Below are positions 6,951 to 14,913 of a stretch of 47,252 nucleotides of DNA, piece by piece. Origin of the DNA: DASTSN01 sp035549175 (GTDB lineage: Bacteria > Bacteroidota > Bacteroidia > Chitinophagales > Chitinophagaceae); NCBI GenBank assembly GCA_035549175.1, contig DASZRL010000081.1:1-47252 (forward strand), read 5' to 3'. Every line of letters begins with the position of its first letter. Positions within the stretch are counted from its first letter, which is position 1. The notes beneath the pieces are model-generated. The model had not been told where the DNA came from and searched no databases. It saw nothing but the letters and a program-made list of their open reading frames with translations. The position numbers and the translations under genes were made by a program.

Positions 6951-9476
6951 ATGGATAATAATTTTTCAGCCCAGGTTAAGGAGATCATTTCGTTCAGCAG
7001 GGAGGAAGCGTTGCGGTTGGGGAATGATTTCATCGGAACCGAACACCTCTTACTCGGTCTGATCCGGGAGGGTGACAATACAGCGATCCGGATTCTGAAG
7101 AGTTTTAATGTAGACCTGTATGAACTCAGGAAGGAGATTGAATTGGCTGTCAAGGATAAAACCGGGAAAAACATCGCCAATATCAACAGCCTGCCGCTTA
7201 CCAAGCAGGCCGAAAAGGTGATCCGGGTGACCGTGCTGGAGGCCAAAGCGCTGAAAAGCGCTACCGTGGAGACGGAGCACCTGATGCTTTCTATCCTCAA
7301 GAACAAGGAAAATATTGCTACCCAGATCTTAAACCAGTTTGACGTGGATTACGACCTGTTCCGGCAGGAATTGGGCATTGTGAAGTCCAATGAACCCCGA
7401 GCCGAGTACACCGACGAGAATGACGATGATTTCGATGAGGAGAAAAAATATGCCCAGCAGAAGGGTTCCAGGCAGGCCGGGGCCACCAAGAGCAAGACCC
7501 CGGTACTGGACAATTTTGGCCGGGATATCACCAAGCTCGCTGAAATGGGCGCCCTGGATCCGATCGTGGGCCGGGAATCCGAGATTGAGCGGGTCTCCCA
7601 GATTTTGTCCCGGCGCAAGAAAAATAACCCGATCCTGATCGGCGAGCCCGGCGTGGGCAAGACGGCCATTGTGGAAGGTTTGGCCCTGCGCATCGTGCAG
7701 CGGAAGGTTTCCCGGGTCCTGTTTGACAAGCGCGTGATCTCCCTGGACCTGGCCGCCCTGGTGGCCGGTACCAAGTACCGCGGCCAGTTCGAGGAACGCA
7801 TGAAGGCCATCATGAACGAGCTCGAAAAGAACCGGGACGTGATCCTGTTCATCGATGAACTCCATACGATTGTAGGCGCCGGCGGGGCCAGCGGCTCCCT
7901 GGATGCCAGCAATATATTCAAACCGGCCCTGGCGCGGGGTGAACTGCAGTGCATCGGAGCCTCTACGCTGGATGAATACCGCATGTACATTGAAAAGGAC
8001 GGGGCCCTGGATCGCCGGTTCCAGAAGGTCATGGTGGATCCCCCCTCCGTGGAGGATACCATCCAGATCCTGAATAATATCAAACCCAAGTACGAGGAAT
8101 ACCACAATGTGGAGTATGATGCCGAGGCCATTGATGCCTGCGTAAAACTCAGCGACCGCTACGTGACTGACCGCCTTCTTCCGGACAAGGCCATTGATGT
8201 CATGGACGAAGTTGGGGCCAGGGTGCACCTGAAGAACATCAACGTCCCCCAGAATATCGTGGAGCTGGAGAAGAAGATCGAGGATGTGAAGAATGAAAAG
8301 AACAAGGTGGTAAAGAGCCAGAAATTCGAGGAGGCTGCCTCCCTGCGGGATACGGAAAAGAAACTGCAGGAGGAACTCGAGAAGGCCAAGAGTGAATGGG
8401 AAGAGGAAAGCAAGCACAAGCGCTATCCCATCGGGGAAGAGGATATTGCCGAAGTGGTCAGCATGATGACGGGTATCCCGGTGAAGCGGATGGTGCAGGC
8501 CGAAAGTGAAAAGCTGCGTAAAATGGCCGATGATATGCGGGGCATGGTGGTGGGCCAGGATGAAGCCATCCAGAAGGTGGTTAAGGCCATCCAGCGTAAC
8601 CGGGTGGGTCTTAAAGATCCCAAGAAGCCCATCGGCACCTTTATCTTCCTGGGCCCGACCGGGGTTGGGAAGACCGAACTGGCCAGGGCGCTTGCGCGGT
8701 ACATGTTTGATTCGGAGGATGCCCTGGTGCGCATTGATATGAGTGAGTACATGGAGAAGTTTACCGTCAGCCGGCTGATTGGTGCTCCTCCCGGTTATGT
8801 CGGGTATGAAGAAGGCGGCCAGCTGACCGAACGGGTCCGTCGCAAGCCGTACAGTGTCATCCTGCTGGATGAAATTGAAAAGGCACACCCTGACATTTAC
8901 AATATCCTGCTGCAGGTGCTCGATGACGGCCAGCTGACGGACGGCCTGGGGCGCAAGGTGGATTTCAAGAATACGCTCATCATCATGACCTCCAATATCG
9001 GGGTACGTCAGCTCAAGGATTTCGGTGCCGGCGTAGGCTTCACCACCAGCGCGCGGATGGAGAACGAGGACGAGGCCAACAAGGCGGTCATTGAAAAGGC
9101 GCTCAAGCGCACTTTTTCTCCCGAATTCCTGAACCGTATCGATGACGTGGTAATCTTCAACAGCCTGAGCAAAGAGAATATCTTCCAGATCATCGATATC
9201 CTGATGAAGGGCGTCATGAAACGGCTCAGCAACCTGGGCTTCAGCCTGGAACTGACCGACGATGCGAAATCCTTCCTGGCGGACAAAGGCTATGATCAGC
9301 AGTTCGGGGCCCGCCCCCTGCACCGGGCCATCCAGAAATACCTGGAAGACCCGCTGGCCGAGGAGATTCTCAGCATGCATGTCAAAGCGGGGGATGTCCT
9401 GGAGGCGGACCTGGACAAGGAAAATAACAAACTGAAGTTTTCCTTCAAGAATGTAGAGGAAAAATCCAACGCCTGA
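6951..9476 (+). CDS. clpC: ATP-dependent Clp protease ATP-binding subunit ClpC
   Basis: A Hsp100/AAA+ unfoldase (841 aa) that feeds substrates to ClpP. It has an N-terminal double Clp_N repeat (about 1-145), an acidic linker (about 150-165), the first AAA+ module with Walker A GEPGVGKT (231-238), a middle UVR-type coiled segment rich in Lys/Glu (about 430-485), the second AAA+ module with Walker A GPTGVGKT (568-575), and a C-terminal small domain. Length and the short middle domain mark ClpC rather than ClpB. No clpP is in the window. A strong terminator follows the stop. The 93-nt divergent spacer with the STAS gene is AT-rich and must hold both promoters. Confidence 0.97.
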   Translation: MDNNFSAQVKEIISFSREEALRLGNDFIGTEHLLLGLIREGDNTAIRILKSFNVDLYELRKEIELAVKDKTGKNIANINSLPLTKQAEKVIRVTVLEAKALKSATVETEHLMLSILKNKENIATQILNQFDVDYDLFRQELGIVKSNEPRAEYTDENDDDFDEEKKYAQQKGSRQAGATKSKTPVLDNFGRDITKLAEMGALDPIVGRESEIERVSQILSRRKKNNPILIGEPGVGKTAIVEGLALRIVQRKVSRVLFDKRVISLDLAALVAGTKYRGQFEERMKAIMNELEKNRDVILFIDELHTIVGAGGASGSLDASNIFKPALARGELQCIGASTLDEYRMYIEKDGALDRRFQKVMVDPPSVEDTIQILNNIKPKYEEYHNVEYDAEAIDACVKLSDRYVTDRLLPDKAIDVMDEVGARVHLKNINVPQNIVELEKKIEDVKNEKNKVVKSQKFEEAASLRDTEKKLQEELEKAKSEWEEESKHKRYPIGEEDIAEVVSMMTGIPVKRMVQAESEKLRKMADDMRGMVVGQDEAIQKVVKAIQRNRVGLKDPKKPIGTFIFLGPTGVGKTELARALARYMFDSEDALVRIDMSEYMEKFTVSRLIGAPPGYVGYEEGGQLTERVRRKPYSVILLDEIEKAHPDIYNILLQVLDDGQLTDGLGRKVDFKNTLIIMTSNIGVRQLKDFGAGVGFTTSARMENEDEANKAVIEKALKRTFSPEFLNRIDDVVIFNSLSKENIFQIIDILMKGVMKRLSNLGFSLELTDDAKSFLADKGYDQQFGARPLHRAIQKYLEDPLAEEILSMHVKAGDVLEADLDKENNKLKFSFKNVEEKSNA

Positions 9477-9497
9477 CAGGAAACAATAAATTTTTGC

Positions 9498-9533
9498 AGG
9501 AGTGCTGTTAGACGGCACTCCTTTTTTATTTTT
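9498..9533 (+). terminator. Terminator after clpC
   Basis: Arms AGGAGTGC (9498-9505) and GCACTCCT (9515-9522) are followed by a T-rich run to 9533. It separates clpC from cmk, which starts 15 nt later, so cmk is probably transcribed from read-through or from a promoter inside clpC. Confidence 0.85.
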
Positions 9534-9547
9534 GTCCAGGCCCGCTT

Positions 9548-10231
9548 ATGCATAAACGAATCATCATTACCATTGACGGCTGGTCCAGTTGCGGAAAAAG
9601 CACGCTGGCCCGCCAGCTTGCCGCCGAGCTGGGCTATGTATATATTGACAGCGGGGCCATGTACCGGGCGATCACCCTGTATTTTTTGCGGAATCATGTG
9701 GACTGGACCCGTACCGACGAGGTAGCCAGGGCCTTGCGGGAGATCAGCCTGGGATTTGAGTTTAACCCCTCCAGCCAGAAAAGCGAAATCTACCTGAACG
9801 GGGAAAACGTGGAATACCTGATACGCGACCTGGTCATTGCGGAAAAGGTGAGCGATATAGCTGCCATCCGCGACGTGCGTGCCTTTGCCGTGGCCGAGCA
9901 GCAGAAAATGGGCCATAAAAAAGGTATCATCATGGACGGGCGCGATATCGGTACCGTGGTCTTCCCCCGGGCTGAGCTGAAGATATTCATGACCGCCGAC
10001 AATGCGGTCCGCGTGGAAAGGCGATTCCGCGAGCTGTATGCCAAAAATCCCAATATCACGCTGGAGGAAGTCAAAAACAACCTGGAAATGCGTGATTATA
10101 TTGATTCTCACCGGGAAGTGAGCCCCCTGAAAAAGGCGCCGGACGCGCGGGTACTGGATAATACCAACCTGACGGAGGCCGAACAACTCAAGTTGGCACT
10201 CCAGTGGGCCAGGGAAGCCATGGGGCAGTAA
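9548..10231 (+). CDS. cmk: Cytidylate kinase
   Basis: CMP/dCMP kinase (227 aa), which phosphorylates CMP to CDP for nucleotide and phospholipid synthesis. The P-loop is GWSSCGKST (11-19), followed by YIDSGAMYRAIT, the NMP-binding segment. IIMDGRDIGTVVFP and the LID-like arginine-rich stretch RVERRFREL are family hallmarks, as is the late DNTNLT. Length is normal. The gene begins very close to the clpC terminator. Confidence 0.96.
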   Translation: MHKRIIITIDGWSSCGKSTLARQLAAELGYVYIDSGAMYRAITLYFLRNHVDWTRTDEVARALREISLGFEFNPSSQKSEIYLNGENVEYLIRDLVIAEKVSDIAAIRDVRAFAVAEQQKMGHKKGIIMDGRDIGTVVFPRAELKIFMTADNAVRVERRFRELYAKNPNITLEEVKNNLEMRDYIDSHREVSPLKKAPDARVLDNTNLTEAEQLKLALQWAREAMGQ

Positions 10232-10510
10232 GTACCTTTACGAAGGGCTGGCATCTTCATAAGTTACGAGCTATCGTTATGCTATCCCTCCTCTGAATGA
10301 ACACACTCCAATAAGGCCTTACCGAAAAGCCCCTCCTGAATAACTGAGTTTATCCTTGTCTACTTAATCATGAAATAATCCCGAATACTGACCGGGTCCG
10401 TTCGGGGATCCTTCCTATGTGAAAGTGCCGCCCAATTGCCTCTGAATGGCCGCCCGGCAAACATTTGCCGGTATGAGCAGTCCTGATTCGTACCTATTAA
10501 AACCTTGGGC
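10232..10510. other. Intergenic spacer with an 18-bp palindrome
   Basis: A 279-nt gap between cmk and the broken T9SS gene with no convincing gene on either strand. The clearest structure is the inverted repeat CCGGCAAA-CA-TTTGCCGG at 10454-10471. Its loop is too short for a good RNA hairpin, so it may rather be a protein-binding palindrome. It sits 39 nt before the ATG at 10511. Confidence 0.45.
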
Positions 10511-11996
10511 ATGAAAACGTTTCTACTTTCACTAGTTGCCGTGTTGCTATTGGCCGTACCCCGGCAGGCCAGGGGGCAATCCTGTACGGTAAACAATTTA
10601 AAATTTGCGATCCGCTCCTATACCCCGGGAACGCTGGGTGGGTGTACCTATGTGGCTGATATCGGCTTTGATATCAAGCACAACAACGGGAACAAATACA
10701 TTTTCACCCAATATCTGGCTTGCCGGCGATTATCCGTCGTTCACGTACGGCTCGGCTCCGACAGGTGCCCAGCTGAACGCCACCAACGCAATCGGAACGA
10801 TCCAGATAAATGTGGGCAGCGGGAGTACGCCAGACCAATTGAGCGCTACCTATACGCCGGGTGGCGGTACGCCGCGGATGCTTTCCGGAACGCTGACCAA
10901 ACAGAACCTGACGGTAAATTCCGTCAACGTGGACCGGTAACTGATTTCGGGCGTCACCCTGTCCTTCAATACCTGCCCGAATTCCCTGACGGTAAAAGGG
11001 GATGTATGGTCTTCCCAATCGGCCGGCAGCGGTACGACCACCGTGCAGTGTTTCAATACCTCGCTGTCCTTTGTCCCTCCGGTGAATAATTTTTCCTTGA
11101 CCGGCATTTTCTTCTGCACCATGCCGGACGGCTCGACCGGGCGTCAGTACAATGTGCAGATGGCCTCCAATAATACCCAGGTAAACGCGCTGACAGCCTC
11201 TTATACGGTATATGTGGATAATGGGGACGGGAGCTTCCTGCCTGCCAACGAAACCAGTGTGGCCAACCTGACGGGGATCAGCCTGTATAGCGGCAATGCT
11301 TATAACAGCGGACGCCAGAGTTATACACCCTATTCCAAAACGCCTCCGTCGGCCAACCACGATCTCTGGGTCCTGGCCAGCGTAACCAGCAATACCGGCC
11401 AGTTCAGCCAGCTGCTGCGGCTGACGAATGGGTGCGCTGTACTGCCCGTAAGCCTGAAGAATTTTACGGCCAGCCGCAGCGGGAATGCGGTAAAGTTAAC
11501 CTGGGTGACCTCCCTGGAAGTGATCAATAAAGGATTTGAGATCCAGCGCCAGCAGGGCCAGGGTTCCTGGGAGAAGATCGGGTTTATGGAGTCCAGGGCG
11601 ACCGGTGGCAACAGCAACAGTGATCTTTCCTACCAGTTTACGGACGCCAACAGTTCGAGCGGTCCTACCAATTACCGTCTGCTGCAGGTTGACCTGGATG
11701 GCCAGTATGCCTACAGCCCGGTCCGGGTGGTACCTGGGGTGGGTCAGGCCGGCCGGACGGTCATCTATCCGAACCCGAGCCCGGACGGCCAGGTGAACGT
11801 GGTATTCAAGGAGGCTACCGGGACCCGGGATGTGCTGCTCCTGGACATGACCGGCCGGCAACTGCATCAGTGGTCCGGGGTCACCGGCAATTCACTGCAG
11901 ATAAGTAGCCTTACCCCGGGTATCTACAGCCTGCGGGTCCTGGTTCGGGAAACCGGGGAAGCCGACGTGCAGAAAATCATCATCACCACCCGGTAA
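10511..11996 (+). pseudogene. Secreted protein with T9SS sorting domain, frameshifted and interrupted
   Basis: Three reading segments join into one protein of about 494 residues. The N-terminus (from ATG 10511; signal peptide MKTFLLSLVAVLLLAVPRQARG) continues to about 10706, where the frame must move by one base. Dropping one C of the CCC at 10707-10709 restores a smooth KYIFTNIWLAGDYPSF. The next segment runs to an in-frame TAA at 10938-10940, after which the same frame continues with related sequence to 11996. The C-terminus (YPNPSPDGQVNV, then LDMTGRQL, PGIYSLRV, KIIITTR) is a type A T9SS sorting domain that directs surface or secreted delivery. The N-terminal region is Thr/Ser/Gly-rich and of unknown function. 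Two independent lesions suggest real decay, but assembly error is possible. Confidence 0.8.
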
Positions 11997-12019
11997 TTCA
12001 TGCCTGTCCATCTGTAACA

Positions 12020-12044
12020 GGGTGCTGCGGGGCACCCTTTTTTT
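12020..12044 (+). terminator. Terminator after the T9SS cargo gene
   Basis: Stem GGGTGC (12020-12025) with GCACCC (12032-12037), then seven T residues. It lies 23 nt after the stop at 11996. Its good condition suggests the upstream gene broke recently or is not truly broken. Confidence 0.85.
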
Positions 12045-12119
12045 GCTTCGATTTCCTGTTGCCCCGCTGCCTTCATTACGTTATTTTTATAGAAACTTTC
12101 TGGTTTGAGAAGCTGGACC

Positions 12120-13112
12120 ATGCGTTTGTTGCAGCCGTTCATTGTGCTGCATGTGATCATCCTGATTGGCATTATCGGATATATGGTCATTGAGAAGTAC
12201 ACGTTTGTGGAGGCGCTGTACATGACCACCATTTCGGTAACCACGGCGGGGTTCCAGGAGGTGCGCCCGCTTAGCGAGGACGGCCGCCTGTTCACCATGT
12301 TTCTGCTCATTACCAGCTGGATTTCCTTCGCGTTCGTTATTACCCGCATCACCGAATTCGTGATCAGCGGAGAGATCAACAAGTACTTTAAAACACGGCG
12401 TATGCTCAGTTCGATTAATCAGTTAACCGGCCATGTCATCGTGTGCGGCTACGGCCGTAATGGCCACCAGGCATGCCATACCCTGACCCAGAACAAAATC
12501 CCCTTTGTTGTCATAGAAAAAAATCTCCACCATTTGGAAAAGGAATTGCATGAAAACCATGGCCTGCTGCTGCTGACGGGGGACGGCACCGATGACGATT
12601 TACTCCGGCAGGCCGGAGTGGACCGGGCCCGGGCCCTGATTACCACCCTGCCCCTGGACGCGGATAATGTCTTCATTGTATTATCCGCCCGGTCGCTGAA
12701 TCCGCATATCCAGATCATCAGCCGTGCCTCTGACGCGGCTTCCATCCCCAAACTGAAAAAGGCCGGCGCGGATAACGTCATTATGCCGGACCGCATCGGC
12801 GGGGCCCATATGGCCACGCTCGTATCAAAGCCTGATGTCATCGAGTTTATCGATTTCCTTTCCGGCGAGGAGGGGGAGGCTATCAATATGGAATCGGTTG
12901 GCTATGACGACCTCCCGGCAGCGATCCGTGACAAAACTCTGGAGGAGATCATGGACTGGAAAAAGACCGGCGTGAATTGTATCGGCATAAAAAACGCCGA
13001 AGGAAAATTTATTATCAACCCGCCGCACGGGACCTATATTACCAAGGGCATGAAAGTCATGGTGCTGGGCACCCGCCAGCAGATCGAATGGATGAAAGGA
13101 AACCTGGAATAG
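12120..13112 (+). CDS. Two-TM potassium channel with RCK (TrkA) domains
   Basis: A 330-residue channel subunit: TM1 about 3-23, pore loop about 28-47, TM2 about 56-80, then a TrkA_N/RCK domain starting HVIVCGYGRNG (Rossmann loop 110-115) and a TrkA_C domain near 245-330. This is the MthK-type layout, in which a cytosolic gating ring binds ligands and opens a K+ pore in the inner membrane. The filter region reads TTISVTTAGF (36-45) in place of the usual TVGYGD, so selectivity is uncertain. An in-frame TTG at 12105 would add five residues; the ATG at 12120 is preferred. It converges on the FKBP gene with only 2 nt between stops. Confidence 0.88.
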   Translation: MRLLQPFIVLHVIILIGIIGYMVIEKYTFVEALYMTTISVTTAGFQEVRPLSEDGRLFTMFLLITSWISFAFVITRITEFVISGEINKYFKTRRMLSSINQLTGHVIVCGYGRNGHQACHTLTQNKIPFVVIEKNLHHLEKELHENHGLLLLTGDGTDDDLLRQAGVDRARALITTLPLDADNVFIVLSARSLNPHIQIISRASDAASIPKLKKAGADNVIMPDRIGGAHMATLVSKPDVIEFIDFLSGEEGEAINMESVGYDDLPAAIRDKTLEEIMDWKKTGVNCIGIKNAEGKFIINPPHGTYITKGMKVMVLGTRQQIEWMKGNLE

Positions 13113-13114
13113 GC

Positions 13115-13840
13115 TCAGGGCTTTTTCACATCCAGCAATTCCACCTCGAACACCAGGGTGGATCCGCCCGGGATCGGGCCGTTGTCCTGGGTGCCATACG
13201 CGAGCTGGTAAGGAATATATAGTTTGTATTTGGAACCCACCGGCATCAGCTGAAGGGCCTCGGTCCAGCCCTTGATGACCTGGTCGAGTTTGAAGGTGAC
13301 GGGTTCGCCACGTGAATAGGAATCGTCAAACACGTTCCCGTCAAGCAGGCTGCCCTTGTAATGGCAGACGACGGAATCCGTGGCCTGCGGACGCACACCG
13401 GTACCTTCCTTCAAAACCTCATATTGCAGGCCGGAGGCGGTTGTCTTCACACCGGGCCGCTTGGCGTTTTCTGCCAGGAATTTCTGTCCCGCCTCGATAG
13501 CCGGCCTGACTTTCACCTGTTGTGCCTGGGAAATACAGGTCATCACCGCATTGTTGGCCTGGTATTCGTCGAGCAGGGGCTTGCGGTTATTAAATACATC
13601 TTCCATGGCTTTCGCTACCATCTGGGGGTTGAGCTGATGCAGGCCCTGTTGTTGCAGAAACCTGGCTTCACTCAGCCCGATACCGTAGCTGGCGGAATCC
13701 ACCAGGTTGCGCAGCAGGGGTGAACCGGCCTGGGTAGTGGTCACCTTCCTGGTGGCAGGTTTGGCAACCGGTTTTTTTTGGGCGGATACGGACAGGGTGG
13801 CTGCCAGGACAAGGGTCAGCAACAGCAGGTTTTTTAGCAT
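13115..13840 (-). CDS. FKBP-type peptidyl-prolyl cis-trans isomerase, exported
   Basis: A 241-residue protein with a signal peptide (LKNLLLLTLVLAATLSVSA, about 2-20) and a Lys/Thr/Pro-rich spacer. An FKBP N-terminal helical dimerisation region follows (about 40-125, with SYGIGLSEARFL). The FKBP C-terminal catalytic domain comes last (about 140-238, with VVCHYKGSLLDGNVFDDSY, VIKGWTEALQLMPVGSKY and YGTQDNGPIPGGSTLVFEVELL). It resembles the Mip/FkpA type that helps proteins fold in the periplasm or at the cell surface. The start at 13840 is the Met right before the signal peptide; the 31 codons upstream overlap the MFS relic region. Confidence 0.93.
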   Translation of the reverse strand: MLKNLLLLTLVLAATLSVSAQKKPVAKPATRKVTTTQAGSPLLRNLVDSASYGIGLSEARFLQQQGLHQLNPQMVAKAMEDVFNNRKPLLDEYQANNAVMTCISQAQQVKVRPAIEAGQKFLAENAKRPGVKTTASGLQYEVLKEGTGVRPQATDSVVCHYKGSLLDGNVFDDSYSRGEPVTFKLDQVIKGWTEALQLMPVGSKYKLYIPYQLAYGTQDNGPIPGGSTLVFEVELLDVKKP

Positions 13841-13919
13841 GGGTGGTAATTTAGGCTGCAAAAATAGGGAGGATGGCCTAATCCGGGGGGTGGCAAATCC
13901 GCTAAATTCATCCGACGAA

Positions 13920-14441
13920 ATGGTCCGCTCCATCCTGCTTGCCTACAAGGCTTCCTACCGGGGGCTTTCACCCTCCACCAGGTGGCTCTCCCTGGTCATG
14001 TTTGTTAACCGGAGCGGTGGTCTGCCTGAACAGGCTGCTGATTGCCCTGTCCGGGATGGTCCGGGATGGCCCGGGTATACCGGATGGGGGCGTTGTCCAC
14101 CCCGGGATTAAAGGGCGGCCGGTGCGGCCCTGTTCGGGCTGTCCTATCTGCTGCTGAATGCCGGCCGTAGCCCAGGCCTAGCCGTGGGCGCCATGTGCAA
14201 CACGCCCCTGGGGTAAATGTTCATGATTCCTTTCGCAAATACATATTGGGCATCCCGGAGTAGCCGCCATAACCGCGTTTCATATGCGGCGCCATACACC
14301 ATTTGCATTTCCCTGGCCAATATTATCGTACCCACTTTCGGATCCCAGGTGATCGAACATTTCGGATATGCCGCGCTTTGAGATACCTTGTGCCTGGTTT
14401 GCCTGGCTTCGGCTATCCTGTTTACTCAAATTAAATCCTGA
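13920..14441 (+). pseudogene. Decayed major facilitator superfamily transporter
   Basis: One frame carries both ends of an MFS protein. The first end, from ATG 13920, reads LLAYKASYRGLSPSTRWLSL then VMFVNRSGG (first helix region). The second, from about 14115, reads GAALFGLSYLLLNAG, MFMIPFANTYWASRSS, YAAPYTICISLANIIVP, then TFGSQVIEHFGYAAL (last helices). Three in-frame stops interrupt it: TAA 14109, TAA 14214 (where Glu would be expected) and TGA 14379 (where Trp would be expected). The piece spans only 173 codons against about 400 for the family, so most middle helices are deleted. The natural end is TGA 14439-14441, 5 nt before the thioesterase ATG. The substrate is unknown. Confidence 0.8.
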
Positions 14442-14445
14442 ACTG

Positions 14446-14913
14446 ATGAGCGAAGTTCCCTTTCAACTGGTACTGGATGTCCGGTGGTCCGACCTGGACC
14501 CGAACCAGCATGTCCGCCACTCAGTCTATTATGATTGGGGTGCCCAGGCGCGCATGGCTTATTTAGGCCAGCAGGGACTATCCCTGCAGTGGCTCCGGGA
14601 TGCGGGCCTTGGACTAGTGCTTCTACGGGAGGAATGCGTGTTCCGAAAAGAAATCCGTCCGCAGGATCATCCGGTCATAGACCTGCAGCTGCTCCAGGCC
14701 CGGCCGGATTTTTCGCGCTGGGCTATCCGCCACCGGATCACCCGGGAGCCAGGGCAGGTGGGAGCCATCATCACGGTGGAAGGGGCCTGGATCAACACGG
14801 CTGCCAGGAGGCTGGCGGCTCCCCCCGAGCCGGTGATCCGTGTTTTCAATCAAATACAGCGGGCAGAAGACTTTCAATGGCTGCAGGCAGGGAAGGGGAA
14901 TCCACCAGGCTGA
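14446..14913 (+). CDS. Acyl-CoA thioesterase-like hotdog protein
   Basis: A 155-residue 4HBT/acyl-ACP-thioesterase-like protein. RWSDLDPNQHVRHSVYYDW (13-31) matches the hotdog signature, in which an Asp/Asn-His region precedes the long helix over the active site, and the ELREE-like segment LLREECVFRKEIRP follows. It likely hydrolyses an acyl-CoA or acyl-ACP; the substrate is unknown. The start at 14446 gives a normal N-terminus (MSEVPFQLVLDVRW); an upstream start would run through the MFS relic. Its last 68 nt overlap the 3' end of the convergent exonuclease gene, so the tail beyond about residue 133 may be poorly constrained. Confidence 0.85.
   Translation: MSEVPFQLVLDVRWSDLDPNQHVRHSVYYDWGAQARMAYLGQQGLSLQWLRDAGLGLVLLREECVFRKEIRPQDHPVIDLQLLQARPDFSRWAIRHRITREPGQVGAIITVEGAWINTAARRLAAPPEPVIRVFNQIQRAEDFQWLQAGKGNPPG

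Noticed and set aside
7329..9518. 729-codon open frame antisense to clpC
   Set aside because: It is a shadow of clpC, rich in His/Leu/Gly patterns typical of antisense reading, with no recognisable domain.
10360..10596. 78-codon minus-strand frame in the spacer before the T9SS gene
   Set aside because: It runs into the signal-peptide region of the T9SS gene and resembles nothing known; probably chance.
10690..10720. Programmed frameshift in the T9SS cargo gene
   Set aside because: There is no slippery heptamer or downstream structure, and a second unrelated stop at 10938 would still end translation.
13115..13933. Longer FKBP start 31 codons upstream
   Set aside because: The extra residues do not fit a signal peptide and overlap the MFS relic; the Met right before the hydrophobic core is preferred.
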